Positions 30,954 to 43,824 are shown, counted from the stretch's first letter. The stretch: 64,000 bases of DNA from Aquipseudomonas alcaligenes (GCF_003205495.1 NZ_QJRX01000002.1:1-64000), one strand, 5' to 3'. Numbers and translations: made by a program. The notes: generated from the sequence alone by a model not told the origin.

Positions 30954-32057
30954 GTGAGGCGTGTATTGATAGTGGGTGGGGGGATTATGGGGCTCCTGGC
31001 TGCGCGTTTGCTTGCCCAACAGGGGCTCAAGGTGGAGTTGCTGGACTCGGGTGGGTTGGGCGCCGAGGCCTCGTGGGCCGGTGGTGGGATCGTTTCACCA
31101 CTTTACCCGTGGCGCTATGCCGCGCCAGTTGGTGAGCTGGCACGTTGGTCGCAGGGCTACTATCCGCAGCTGGGTACTGATCTCTCGTCGAGCACTGGCA
31201 TAGATCCAGAGGTGCAAAAGACGGGGCTGTATTGGCTTGACCTGGAGGATGAGGCGCGGGCACTTGCCTGGGCGAGGACTGAAGAGCGCCCGCTGGTCTG
31301 CTTGCCAAGATCTGAAGTGCTTGAGCGCTTGCCAATGCTGGGTGCTGATTTCGCGCGAGCTCTTTATCTATCGGATTTGGCGAATGTCAGGAATCCGCGA
31401 CTTTTGCGTGCCCTGCAGCGGCTTTTGCTGCAATACGACAATGTATCGCTTTTACCGGGGTTTCGTGTCGAGTCGTTGCTGGTTGGTCGCGGTCGGGTAT
31501 CTGGGGTGCGTACGGCTTCGGGAGAGGAGCATGCTGCCGATGCTGTTGTTTTAACGGCAGGTGCCTGGAGCGGTCAGTTGCTGGCGACCCTGGGGCTGGA
31601 TCTGCCGGTCGAGCCGGTGAAGGGGCAGATGATTCTCTACAAGTGCGCCGAGGACTTCCTGCCGGCCATGGTGCTGGCCAAGGGACGTTATGCCATTCCG
31701 CGCAAGGATGGGCACATCCTGGTCGGCAGCACCCTGGAGCACGTGGGCTTCGACAAGACACCGACCGCTGAGGCGCTGGCCAGTCTCAAGGCGTCCGCCG
31801 AGGCGTTGCTGCCGGCGCTGGCCGAGGCCGAGGTGGTCGGGCATTGGGCCGGGCTGCGGCCGGGGTCGCCGGATGGCGTGCCCTTCATCGGCGAGGTGCC
31901 GCAGTATCCCGGGCTGTGGCTGAACTGCGGGCATTACCGCAATGGCCTGGTGCTGGCGCCGGCATCCTGCGAGTTGTTGAAGAACCTGATGCTGGGCGAG
32001 ACGCCCATCGTCGATCCGATGCCTTATTCACCGGCGGGGCGCTTGGGGCCGGCCTGA
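30954..32057 (+). CDS. thiO: FAD-dependent glycine oxidase ThiO
   Basis: A 367-residue flavoprotein of the DAO family. In thiamine synthesis ThiO oxidises glycine to iminoglycine for the thiazole ring. The N-terminal dinucleotide fold is VLIVGGGIMGLLAARLLA, followed by GLGAEASWAGGGI; the C-terminal GHYRNGLVLAPA is the usual FAD-closing motif. It starts with GTG behind GGAGGG. It lies between the minor-pilin operon and pilR, where P. aeruginosa also has it (PA4548). Another D-amino acid oxidase substrate cannot be excluded. Confidence 0.88.
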   Translation: MRRVLIVGGGIMGLLAARLLAQQGLKVELLDSGGLGAEASWAGGGIVSPLYPWRYAAPVGELARWSQGYYPQLGTDLSSSTGIDPEVQKTGLYWLDLEDEARALAWARTEERPLVCLPRSEVLERLPMLGADFARALYLSDLANVRNPRLLRALQRLLLQYDNVSLLPGFRVESLLVGRGRVSGVRTASGEEHAADAVVLTAGAWSGQLLATLGLDLPVEPVKGQMILYKCAEDFLPAMVLAKGRYAIPRKDGHILVGSTLEHVGFDKTPTAEALASLKASAEALLPALAEAEVVGHWAGLRPGSPDGVPFIGEVPQYPGLWLNCGHYRNGLVLAPASCELLKNLMLGETPIVDPMPYSPAGRLGPA

Positions 32058-32066
32058 GGTGAGTGC

Positions 32067-32093
32067 AGCTCGCGGCTTCAAGCGCCGCAAGCT
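32067..32093. terminator. Hairpin between thiO and pilR
   Basis: AGCTCGCGGC and GCCGCAAGCT (one mismatch) form a hairpin in the 48-bp gap between two convergent genes. There is no U-tract, so it may be a short intergenic repeat of the kind common in Pseudomonas instead of a classical terminator. Confidence 0.45.
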
Positions 32094-32105
32094 GCCTGGC
32101 TGATA

Positions 32106-33446
<1,341 letters not shown>

Positions 33447-33448
33447 GG

Positions 33449-35041
33449 TCAGCTCAGCTTGCGTGGGTGGGCGAAGGTGATGCGGAAGCAGCTGCCGCCA
33501 CCTTCGCGCGGTTTGTAGTCGAGGCGTGCCTGATTGCTTTCGCACAGCTCGCGGGAGATGTACAGGCCTAGGCCGGTGCCCTTGTTGTCGGTGGTGTAGA
33601 AGGGTTCGAAGATGTGCTGCACCTGGTCGGGTGGCACACCGGGGCCGTTATCCAGCACTTCCAGGGTCGGCAGGTCGCTCTCGCTGTCGCGATACAGCTT
33701 CAGCCAGACTTGGCCGAGCTGGTGCTTCTGCGCGCTGTAGCGCAGGCCGTTCTGCACCAGGTTGGTCAGCACCTGGTTCAGCTGATGGGGGTCCATGCGC
33801 GTCTGCAGGCCACTGCCGAGCGTCTCCAGGTGCAGGGTCTGGTCGATCCGCGCCGAGTTGCGGAATTCGCTGGCGAAGCGGTGCAGCCAGTACTTCAGGT
33901 CGAGCAGCTGCGGCTCGGCCTGGCGCCGGCGCGACAGCTGCAGGACGTTCTCGATGACCATGTTCATCCGCCGCGAATGGTCCTGGATGATCTGCGCCAG
34001 GCGCCGGTCCGGATCGTCCAGGGCCTCGGACTCCTGCAGCAGCTGTGCGGCATGGCTGATCGCGCCCAGCGGGTTGCGGATCTCGTGGGCGATGCCGGCG
34101 GTCAGCCGGCCGAGGGAGGCCAGCTTGAGCTGCTGGGCCTGCTGGGTGATCTGCGAGATATCGTCGAGAAAGATCAGGGTGTGCTGCTCCTCGCCGCGCT
34201 GCAGGGGGATGAAGCTCGGCTGCAGCACCGGCCCCTCCGGTATGGCCTGCAGGCTCTGCGGGCGCAGGGTGGGGTTGTGCTGCCACTGTTGCAGGCGCCT
34301 GACCAGCTCCGGGCAGTATGGGTCGAGCACCTTGCCCTCCAGCTTGCCGCGCCCGAGCATGCCGAGGGCGCCCTGGTTGGCCAGCAGCACCCGGTGCTGC
34401 TTGTCCAGCACCAGGATGCCGGTGCGCATGCGCTGCAGGATCAGCGAGTTGAGCGCCTCCAGGCTGGCCACGTCGACCGCGCGCTGCTCGGCCAGGCTCT
34501 CGCTCTGCTGCAGGCGCCGGGTCAGGCCCTGGAGGAACAGCGCCGCGGCGAAGCACAGGGCGCCGAGGGCGCCGGCCTGGACGAACTGGGCGGTGGCGGC
34601 CGAGCGGGTCAGGCTCAGGTAGAAAGTCAGGCTGAGCATGCCGATGGCGGCGACGGCGGCGATCAGCAGGCCGATGCGCCCGCGCAGCAGGATGTTGGCG
34701 ATAGCCACCGCCACCACCAGCAGGTTGCCGATGCCGCTAGGGGTGCCGCCGGCCGAGTAGAACAGGGCGCAGAGCAGCAGCACGTCGAGCAGTGCCAGGC
34801 CGAATACCTGGGCCAGGTGCCGCGGGCGCTGCATGAACACGGCGACCAGCACGTTGAAGATCAGGTAGGCCCAGCTGCCGTAGCGGAACAGCTGCACGTG
34901 GGCCAGCTGCAGCAGTTCCTGGTCCAGCTGGCTGGAGATCAGCAATACCAGGGCCAGGCCGACGGTGACCCGGTACAGGTTGTACAGGCGCAGGATGCGG
35001 CGGCCGGGCAGCTCGCCGAGGGTCAGGGCGTCAGCAGTCAC
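33449..35041 (-). CDS. pilS: Sensor histidine kinase PilS
   Basis: A 530-residue membrane kinase with about six N-terminal transmembrane segments, a PAS domain (about residues 190-290), the H-box HEIRNPLG near residue 320 and the HATPase motifs (NLVQNGLRYS, LEVLDNGPGVP, GTGLGLYI). In P. aeruginosa PilS senses the pilin itself within the inner membrane through PilA's N-terminal part and lowers PilR activity when pilin accumulates. A pilin that is nearly all N-terminal helix would be a natural ligand. Its start overlaps the PP0621-like gene by 11 bp. Confidence 0.94.
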   Translation of the reverse strand: MTADALTLGELPGRRILRLYNLYRVTVGLALVLLISSQLDQELLQLAHVQLFRYGSWAYLIFNVLVAVFMQRPRHLAQVFGLALLDVLLLCALFYSAGGTPSGIGNLLVVAVAIANILLRGRIGLLIAAVAAIGMLSLTFYLSLTRSAATAQFVQAGALGALCFAAALFLQGLTRRLQQSESLAEQRAVDVASLEALNSLILQRMRTGILVLDKQHRVLLANQGALGMLGRGKLEGKVLDPYCPELVRRLQQWQHNPTLRPQSLQAIPEGPVLQPSFIPLQRGEEQHTLIFLDDISQITQQAQQLKLASLGRLTAGIAHEIRNPLGAISHAAQLLQESEALDDPDRRLAQIIQDHSRRMNMVIENVLQLSRRRQAEPQLLDLKYWLHRFASEFRNSARIDQTLHLETLGSGLQTRMDPHQLNQVLTNLVQNGLRYSAQKHQLGQVWLKLYRDSESDLPTLEVLDNGPGVPPDQVQHIFEPFYTTDNKGTGLGLYISRELCESNQARLDYKPREGGGSCFRITFAHPRKLS

Positions 35042-35261
35042 TGCTGTGGCTGCTCTGTTCCAGATGGGCCTGGCTGCAGTACCAGTGCTCGCCGCGGGGC
35101 AGGGCCTTGTCGCGCGGCACGTGCACGCCGCACTGGGCGCAGCGCACCATGGGCGCCGGCTCTGCAGGCGGCGGGGTCGTCGGTGCGGCCGGGCGTTTGA
35201 AACGCCGCCAGAGCCAGAAGGCGGCGGCGATCAGGGCGATCCAGAACAGCAGACGGAACAT
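35031..35261 (-). CDS. PP0621-family small membrane protein with CxxC
   Basis: A 76-residue protein with one N-terminal membrane helix (LLFWIALIAAAFWLWRRF), a Pro-rich linker and a C-terminal zinc-ribbon-like end (RCAQCGVHVP then HWYCSQAHLE). It resembles the PP0621 family of Pseudomonas, of unknown function, which usually sits directly before pilS. The overlap with pilS suggests coupling, so a role near the pilus sensor is possible but unproven. Confidence 0.75.
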   Translation of the reverse strand: MFRLLFWIALIAAAFWLWRRFKRPAAPTTPPPAEPAPMVRCAQCGVHVPRDKALPRGEHWYCSQAHLEQSSHSSDC

Positions 35262-35340
35262 TGGCGTGCTCTTCTTGTTGGCAAAGGCGCAGTTTAGCCA
35301 AGTGCGCCGGCGCAGCGCAGCAGGTACGGCGGCGGGCATG

Positions 35341-35365
35341 AAAAAGGGAGGCCTGGGCCTCCCTT
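35341..35365 (-). terminator. Terminator of bamD
   Basis: On the minus strand AAGGGAGGC and GCCTCCCTT (35357-35365 with 35344-35352) form a stem followed by TTTTT, 18 bp after the stop. Confidence 0.85.
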
Positions 35366-35382
35366 CGGTCGATACGGCGAAC

Positions 35383-36405
35383 TCAGTCGAACAGGCCGAA
35401 AGTCATGTAGCTGAACCAGGAGCGGTCAGCGGAATTGCCTTCGGCTTCGCTTTCCAGGTCTTCCTCGGCTTCTTCTTGGTTTTCCGGCTGCAGCTCGTCC
35501 GGGATCTCTTCCTGGGCTTCCTCGTACTGGCGGATGACGTCCTGGCTGGCGCGGGTCTCGCCCGGCGGCAGCGGCGCATCGGACTCGATCAGGCCGAGGG
35601 TGGCCTTGGCCAGCCAGGAGCGGTTGTCGGCTTCCTCTTCGAGGGGCACGAACTGGCCGTCGACCAGGGTCGGGTGATCCGGGTAATTGAGCTTGAGGGT
35701 TTCCAGGCTGGTGGCGGCCAGGTCGTCCAGCTCCAGGCGCTGATAGGCCTCGACCATCAGGGCCAGGCCATCGCCCACGGCCGGGGTCTCCTGGAAGTTC
35801 TCCACCACGTAGCGGCCACGGTTGGCGGCGGCGACGTAGGCCTGGCGGGTCAGGTAGTAGCGGCCGGCATGGATCTCGTAGGCGGCCAGCAGGTTGCGCA
35901 GGTAGACCATGCGCGCCTTGGCGTCCGGCGCGTAGCGGCTGTTGGGGAAGCGGCTGGTGAGCTGGGCGAATTCGTTGAACGAGTCGCGTGCGGCCCCCGG
36001 GTCACGCTTGGTCAGGTCCAGCGGCAGGAAGCGGGCCACCAGGCCGCGGTCCTGGTCGAAGGAGGCCAGGCCCTTGAGGTAGTAGGCGTAGTCGACGTTG
36101 GCGTGCTGCGGGTGCAGGCGGATGAAGCGCTCGGCGGAGGCTTTGGCGGCTTCCGGCTCGACATTCTTGTAGTAGGCGTAGATCAGCTCCAGCTGCGCCT
36201 GCTCGGCATAGCGGCCGAAGGGGTAGCGCGATTCCAGGGCCTTGAGCTTGGCGATGGCGTTGTTGTAGCTGTTGCTGTCGAGATCGTCCTGGGCCTGCTG
36301 GTACAGCTCGGTCTCGCTGAGGTTTTCGTCCACTTCCGGCTTGTTGGACGAGCAGGCGGCGGTGAGGGCGAGGGTGGCGATCAGCAGCAGGTGTTTCACT
36401 TGCAT
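35383..36405 (-). CDS. bamD: Outer-membrane assembly lipoprotein BamD
   Basis: An essential lipoprotein of the BAM complex that inserts beta-barrel proteins such as PilQ. The 340 residues have a lipobox LTAAC with Cys18, followed by five TPR-type repeats (residues about 33-240, starting [22 protein letters not shown]). An acidic, Glu-rich C-terminal extension (about residues 285-325), longer than in E. coli, is typical of Pseudomonas. It was formerly called ComL. It is divergent from rluD. Confidence 0.94.
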   Translation of the reverse strand: MQVKHLLLIATLALTAACSSNKPEVDENLSETELYQQAQDDLDSNSYNNAIAKLKALESRYPFGRYAEQAQLELIYAYYKNVEPEAAKASAERFIRLHPQHANVDYAYYLKGLASFDQDRGLVARFLPLDLTKRDPGAARDSFNEFAQLTSRFPNSRYAPDAKARMVYLRNLLAAYEIHAGRYYLTRQAYVAAANRGRYVVENFQETPAVGDGLALMVEAYQRLELDDLAATSLETLKLNYPDHPTLVDGQFVPLEEEADNRSWLAKATLGLIESDAPLPPGETRASQDVIRQYEEAQEEIPDELQPENQEEAEEDLESEAEGNSADRSWFSYMTFGLFD

Positions 36406-36552
36406 GGTGGCTTGCGTCCCTGTGACGGCGGCTGTCTAGGCCTCGGCCGTCCTGTTATGATGAGCGCCCCGGAAATGGCCGGGACAAAGACGCCGTATTT
36501 AACCACAGCGTGCAGCCGAAACCAAAAGCCGCACCGCCCTCCGCAGCAGCCC

Positions 36553-37524
36553 ATGTCCGAAGACTCCGATCAGCTCATTCAACTCACCGCCGAAGTGCCG
36601 TCCGACCTCGGTGGCCAGCGCCTCGACCAGGTCGCCGCCCAGCTGTTCGACGAGTATTCGCGCTCGCGCCTGACGGCCTGGATCAAGGAGGGCCGCCTGA
36701 CCGTCGATGGCGCCCTGCTGCGGCCGAAGGATGTCGTCCACAGCGGTGCCGTGCTCAACCTGCAGGCCGAGCAGGAGGCCCAGGGCGAATGGGTGGCGCA
36801 GGACATCCCGCTGAACATCGTCTACGAGGACGAGCACCTGCTGGTGATCGACAAGCCGGCCGGCCTGGTGGTCCATCCGGCCGCCGGGCATGCCGACGGC
36901 ACCCTGCTCAACGCCCTGCTGCACCATGTGCCGGACATCATCAACGTGCCGCGCGCGGGCATCGTCCACCGCCTGGACAAGGACACCACCGGCCTGATGG
37001 TGGTGGCCAAGACCCTGCAGGCGCAGACCAAACTGGTCGACCAGCTGCAGAAGCGCACGGTCAGCCGCATCTACGAATGCATCTGCATCGGCGTGATCAC
37101 TTCCGGTGCCACCATCGACGCGCCGATCGGCCGCAGCTCGGCCAACCGCCAGCGCATGGCGGTGATCGACGGCGGCAAGCCGGCCGTGACCCATTACCGG
37201 GTGCTGGAGCGCTTCCGCTCGCACACCCATGTGCGGGTCAAGCTGGAGACCGGGCGCACCCACCAGATCCGCGTGCACATGACCCATGCCGGCTACCCGC
37301 TGGTGGGCGACCCGCTGTACGCCGGGCGCTTCCGCATTCCGCCGGCGGCCAGCCCGACCCTGGTGCAGACCCTCAAGGAGTTCCCGCGCCAGGCTCTGCA
37401 CGCGCGCTTCCTCGAACTGGAGCATCCGGTCACCGGGCAGCGCATGAAGTGGACCTCGCCGCTGCCCGAGGATCTGGTCTGGCTGCTCTCGCTGCTGCGC
37501 CAGGACAATGAATCCTTCGTCTGA
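36553..37524 (+). CDS. rluD: 23S rRNA pseudouridine synthase RluD
   Basis: Makes pseudouridines 1911, 1915 and 1917 in helix 69 of 23S rRNA. The 323 residues have an N-terminal S4-like domain and the catalytic domain with HRLDKDTTG (catalytic Asp), followed by RTHQIRVH. The ATG at 36553 was chosen because it gives the normal N terminus MSEDSDQ; the open frame extends far upstream only by chance. pgeF overlaps its 3' end by 17 bp. Confidence 0.95.
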   Translation: MSEDSDQLIQLTAEVPSDLGGQRLDQVAAQLFDEYSRSRLTAWIKEGRLTVDGALLRPKDVVHSGAVLNLQAEQEAQGEWVAQDIPLNIVYEDEHLLVIDKPAGLVVHPAAGHADGTLLNALLHHVPDIINVPRAGIVHRLDKDTTGLMVVAKTLQAQTKLVDQLQKRTVSRIYECICIGVITSGATIDAPIGRSSANRQRMAVIDGGKPAVTHYRVLERFRSHTHVRVKLETGRTHQIRVHMTHAGYPLVGDPLYAGRFRIPPAASPTLVQTLKEFPRQALHARFLELEHPVTGQRMKWTSPLPEDLVWLLSLLRQDNESFV

Positions 37525-38242
37525 CTGGCTGCTGCCGGACTGGCCGGCGCCGGCCAACGTACGCACCTGCGTCACCACCCGTGCCGGCGGCGTCAGCCAG
37601 GCACCCTTCGACGGCCTGAACCTCGGCGACCATGTCGGCGACGACCCCGCCGCCGTCGCCGCCAACCGTGCTCGGCTGGTCGAGACGCTGGGCTGCCGCC
37701 CGGCCTGGCTGCAACAGGTGCACAGCCCCGATGCGGTCGAGGCCGATCCCCGACAGGTGCCGACCGCCGATGCCAGCTGGACGGCCGCGCCGGGTACCGC
37801 CTGCGCCGTGCTGACCGCCGACTGCCTGCCGGCGCTGTTCTGCGACCGCGCCGGCACCCGGGTCGCGGCGGCGCATGCCGGCTGGCGCGGGCTGGCCGGT
37901 GGCGTGCTGGAAAATACGGTGGCCGCCCTGGGTGTCGAGCCGGACGAGCTGCTGGTCTGGCTGGGGCCGGCCATAGGCCCGCAGTCCTTCGAGGTCGGTG
38001 CGGAAGTACGCGAGGCCTTCCTTACCCGGCACGCCGAGGCCGAGCGGGCCTTCGTGCCGAGCGCCAATGCCGGCAAGTACCTGGCCGATCTCTACAGCCT
38101 GGCGCGCATCCGCCTGGCGGCCATCGGCGTTACCGCCGTGCATGGTGGCGGGCTGAATACCTTCAGTGACCCGCGCTTCTTCTCCTACCGCCGCGCCGCC
38201 CGTACCGGGCGCTTTGCCTCGCTGGTCTGGCTGGCCGACTGA
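37508..38242 (+). CDS. pgeF: Peptidoglycan editing factor PgeF (YfiH)
   Basis: A 244-residue laccase-domain (DUF152) protein. PgeF removes L-Ser misincorporated in place of L-Ala in peptidoglycan precursors. Conserved His/Cys metal-site segments are NLGDHVGDD, LTADCLPALF and AAHAGWRGLAGG, and the C-terminal DPRFFSYRR is typical. The 17-bp overlap with rluD indicates coupling; this pair precedes clpB in many Pseudomonas. It is also annotated elsewhere as a multicopper polyphenol oxidase. Confidence 0.92.
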   Translation: MNPSSDWLLPDWPAPANVRTCVTTRAGGVSQAPFDGLNLGDHVGDDPAAVAANRARLVETLGCRPAWLQQVHSPDAVEADPRQVPTADASWTAAPGTACAVLTADCLPALFCDRAGTRVAAAHAGWRGLAGGVLENTVAALGVEPDELLVWLGPAIGPQSFEVGAEVREAFLTRHAEAERAFVPSANAGKYLADLYSLARIRLAAIGVTAVHGGGLNTFSDPRFFSYRRAARTGRFASLVWLAD

Positions 38243-38262
38243 TCTCCGTCAACGCGCCGCCG

Positions 38263-38290
38263 CTTGAATCGGGAAAAACTGTCCTCATCT
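38263..38290 (+). promoter_or_regulatory. Heat-shock (sigma-32) promoter of clpB
   Basis: CTTGAA (38263-38268), a 14-bp spacer and CCTCATCT (38283-38290) match the sigma-32 consensus CTTGAA / CCCCATNT closely. The start codon of clpB is about 75 bp downstream. Confidence 0.8.
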
Positions 38291-38364
38291 AGAGAGCAAT
38301 TCCGGGCTTCACTATCGGGAGCAGTTCAGCGCTCTGGCCCGCTCATCGTAGGAAGGACATTTTC

Positions 38365-40929
<2,565 letters not shown>

Positions 40930-40943
40930 GTGCTGTGCCTATG

Positions 40944-40971
40944 AAAAGCCCCGGTAGACCGGGGCTTTTTT
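40944..40971. terminator. Bidirectional terminator, clpB / PilZ gene
   Basis: AAAAGCCCCGG and CCGGGGCTTTT with loop TAGA, flanked by A and T runs on both sides. It ends clpB and the convergent PilZ gene. Confidence 0.88.
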
Positions 40972-40973
40972 GT

Positions 40974-41312
40974 TCAGGCCTGCAGGTAGCGCAGCAACAG
41001 GGCCAGGGCGGCGACCTGGTCTTCGGCCAGGTCGATGATATGGAAGCCGCACCAGCCGTTCTGGCCGGATTCCGCGGGGCGGCTCCACAGGCAGTCGGCG
41101 CCGACGCGGATTTCGTGGATACCCTCCAGGGGCTGATCCAGTACCAGGCGGCATTCCCACACCGAGTCGGCCTCCGGCGGCGCCTCGCTGACCAGCATGA
41201 AACCGTCCTCGGACAGGTCGACCACCCGTCCCAGGCGTCGGCCGCTGTGCAGGTCGAGGACTTCGATGTTGAGTTGCGCGCTATGCCGGCTGTGCTGGCG
41301 ACGGTCGTCCAT
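40974..41312 (-). CDS. PilZ domain protein
   Basis: A 112-residue single-domain PilZ protein. The c-di-GMP-binding motifs are seen as RRQHSR near the N terminus and DLSEDGF about 30 residues later. It probably acts as a small c-di-GMP adaptor in the cytoplasm; the target is unknown. It starts directly after the stop of the DUF1631 gene and is likely cotranscribed with it. It is not the PilZ that regulates pilus assembly in P. aeruginosa, which lies in another locus. Confidence 0.85.
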   Translation of the reverse strand: MDDRRQHSRHSAQLNIEVLDLHSGRRLGRVVDLSEDGFMLVSEAPPEADSVWECRLVLDQPLEGIHEIRVGADCLWSRPAESGQNGWCGFHIIDLAEDQVAALALLLRYLQA

Positions 41313-43685
41313 TCAGGCTCCTTGTCCGACTTCTTGGGCGCGTCCGGTGAAGCGCTGGAGGACGCGATAGATGGCGCCGAGGGCGCGATCGACCAGAGGC
41401 GCGCTGCGCTCCGGGGTGACGATGCGGGCCAGGCCCTGTTCCATTTCGCCGGCCAGCTGGCGGATCGGTTTGACCGCCACGCGCTGGCCGCTGTGATCGA
41501 CGAACATGTAGTTGTGCGTGGTCGGGCTGAACCAGGATAGCTTGAGGGTCACGCTCTCCTTGCCCTGGACGAACTCAAACCAGGTACCGAACTCCAGCTG
41601 CTGCAGTTCCTTGATCAGCGCCTGCGCGCGTGGTGATGGCGCTGTCTCGCGCCGGACCGGCTCGGCCAGGGCGGCATCCTCGCCGAGCATGGCGCCCAGC
41701 GGGCTTTCCGGCAGCTGCGACTTGATCTGCGCGGCCAGCTGCGGCTGCTGGGCCTGCACCGCGTGCTGGCAGGCGACTATATCCTGCAGCAGCCGGCGGA
41801 TGCCGTCCTCGTGGTAGCCGCCGAGCAGCTCCAGGCCTTTGCGCAGCTCGTCCAGCAGGGCCACACGCAGGCCCTGCAGGCGGGCGCGGCCGGCCTCGTC
41901 CAGGGGGGTGCCGCTCCAGGCCAGTTGCTCGGCCACCTCACCGGCGCGCTGCCACTCGGCGCTGCGTTCGCCATGACGCAGCAGGACGAAGACCAGTACG
42001 TCGGCCCAGGTCAGCTCGAGAAAGTTGTGGATGATGCTGGGTAGCTGGCGCCCCTTGAGTACGCCCTGGATCACTCCGACCGCCAGCTGGCGGGCGCCGA
42101 GCAGCTTGTCGCGGCCCTTGGCTGCCTCCACCGCGCGGCGCTCGCGCAGCTCGACCCTGTGCTTGAGAGTGGCGACGAACTCGTTGAACTCGTCGAGCAG
42201 GCTCTCGAACAGCAGCAGATCGCCGGCGAAACCGTGGATCACCCGTTCCACCACCCAGTGGATCTTTGCTAGCAGCCCGCGCTCATCGCCTTCGCTGCCA
42301 TACAGCACGCCAGCCTGGGCCATGGCGTTGAGCAGGCGGCGGGCCGGGTGATGATGCTGGGTGAACAGCGCCTTGTCCTGCAGGGCCACCTTCAGATAGG
42401 GGGTGTGCAGGTGAGACAGGGCGGTCTTGCAGGCGTTGGGTAGATTGTCGTCATCGAGGATGAAGTCGAACAACATGCCGACCAGGTCGATCACGTCGGC
42501 TTCCTGGTCCGCCAGCTTCTGCTGGCCGGGCAGGCGGCTGTGGGCTTCCAGTTGCTGCTGCAGGTTGACCTTGAGTTCTTCTACCGGCTGCGGGCCCTGC
42601 AGGCGCTCGGCCAGGGTGCTGGCGGACTGTTGCTGCAGGCGGGTCAGCGCCTCCAGCAGCTCGCCGGCGCTGTAGGTGCTGGTGGCCGTGCGCGGGGCGA
42701 AGCTGGCGATGCTGCGGGTGCCGCCGGGCAGGGGGGCATCGAGGTCCTGCTGGCGGCGTTCGCCGAGCAGGGCGGTGAGGCCGCCGAGCAGCTGGCCGGG
42801 ATCCTGCGGTGGTGGCGCGCTGAGATCGGCCGGTGCCTGGATGATCGGTGCCGGCTGGGGCATCGATGGTGAGCCGGCCGTGCCGCCGCTCACGGGGGCG
42901 GTGCCCGGGCCGGTAGCGCTGGCCTGCGGTGCGCTGGCCGCCGAGCCCTCGGGCTTCGCCGGTGGTGTGGCGGACGGTGTGCGCTGGGCAGTGAACTTGA
43001 GGTTGGGCAGGATGCCGGCGTTGATCAGGCGCTGGTTGAGCATCTCGTAGAGGGTGTCCAGACCCTGCATCACGTGGCGGTCGAACAGCGTGTAGAGGAT
43101 CAGCTTGATGCGCAGCGGCAGCGGATGTGGCGCCAGGGCCAGGCGGAAGGCCTCGGCCAGGGCCTGCGGGCCGAAGGGGTTGGCGTCCTCGAGCAGTTTC
43201 TGACCGTTGTTGAGCAGGGCCAGGCGCTGCTCCAGGGCGAACAGGGTGCGCGTGCTGCGCGCCTTGACCCGGCTGACCATGTTGGTCACCTGCAGGCTTT
43301 CCTCGTAGTCCTCGTTCTGCACCAGGCTGAGGCTGTCGGTATCCAGTTCGGCGTTCTGCGGCCTGGTCTTGAGCTTGCCGTCGAGGAAGTCGGCGAAGTT
43401 CTGTGCGACGCGCTGGTGATAGCTGCGCTCGATCTGCGGGCGCAGCTTGCGCAGGTCGCGCATGGCATCGAAGAACAGGCTCTGCACCTTGTTGTTCTCG
43501 GCCTTTTCCGCACCTTCGAAGAGGGTGTCGTCGAGCTGGGCGAACAGCCCGCCGAGGTGTTCGGCCAGGTTGTTCATCACCAGCTTGCGGCAGTCTTGCA
43601 CCAGCTCGCCGAAACGCGGCTGGATGGCGCGGCTGGCGACGCCGGGGATGCTGGGGGGAGTCGGTGGGGTGTCCTTGGGAGGCAT
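41313..43685 (-). CDS. DUF1631 family protein, paralogue 1
   Basis: A 790-residue cytoplasmic protein of unknown function. It shares many blocks with the paralogue at 58845: FFDAMRDLR, SLSLVQN..YEES, FILDDDNLP and HPARRLLN. A Pro/Ala/Gly-rich linker lies near residues 245-300. The last about 100 residues (LKLSWFSP..YMFVDHSG) resemble a degenerate PilZ-type barrel. It precedes a PilZ protein gene without a gap, which hints at c-di-GMP or cell-surface regulation, but that is inference. Confidence 0.85.
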   Translation of the reverse strand: MPPKDTPPTPPSIPGVASRAIQPRFGELVQDCRKLVMNNLAEHLGGLFAQLDDTLFEGAEKAENNKVQSLFFDAMRDLRKLRPQIERSYHQRVAQNFADFLDGKLKTRPQNAELDTDSLSLVQNEDYEESLQVTNMVSRVKARSTRTLFALEQRLALLNNGQKLLEDANPFGPQALAEAFRLALAPHPLPLRIKLILYTLFDRHVMQGLDTLYEMLNQRLINAGILPNLKFTAQRTPSATPPAKPEGSAASAPQASATGPGTAPVSGGTAGSPSMPQPAPIIQAPADLSAPPPQDPGQLLGGLTALLGERRQQDLDAPLPGGTRSIASFAPRTATSTYSAGELLEALTRLQQQSASTLAERLQGPQPVEELKVNLQQQLEAHSRLPGQQKLADQEADVIDLVGMLFDFILDDDNLPNACKTALSHLHTPYLKVALQDKALFTQHHHPARRLLNAMAQAGVLYGSEGDERGLLAKIHWVVERVIHGFAGDLLLFESLLDEFNEFVATLKHRVELRERRAVEAAKGRDKLLGARQLAVGVIQGVLKGRQLPSIIHNFLELTWADVLVFVLLRHGERSAEWQRAGEVAEQLAWSGTPLDEAGRARLQGLRVALLDELRKGLELLGGYHEDGIRRLLQDIVACQHAVQAQQPQLAAQIKSQLPESPLGAMLGEDAALAEPVRRETAPSPRAQALIKELQQLEFGTWFEFVQGKESVTLKLSWFSPTTHNYMFVDHSGQRVAVKPIRQLAGEMEQGLARIVTPERSAPLVDRALGAIYRVLQRFTGRAQEVGQGA

Positions 43686-43796
43686 GGATTGTCCTGGAGG
43701 CGTCGATTGGGCGCCGTGTAAAGCCGTTCATGCTGTCAGGAATATCCTAGCCGGTTATTGGTACGCCGGTGCGAATCAAATAAGTCGTTGTCAGGG

Positions 43797-43824
43797 TTGA
43801 CATAAGCATGTGGCTACGTAAAAT
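43797..43824 (+). promoter_or_regulatory. Strong sigma-70 promoter of the tRNA cluster
   Basis: TTGACA (43797-43802), a 16-bp spacer and TAAAAT (43819-43824), followed by the GC-rich discriminator GGCGCGCC typical of stable-RNA promoters under stringent control. tRNA-Asn begins 62 bp later. Confidence 0.8.

Noticed and set aside
35107..36552. Long N-terminal extension of RluD
   Set aside because: The open frame runs antisense through bamD and contains low-complexity shadow sequence. The RluD family start is the ATG at 36553.
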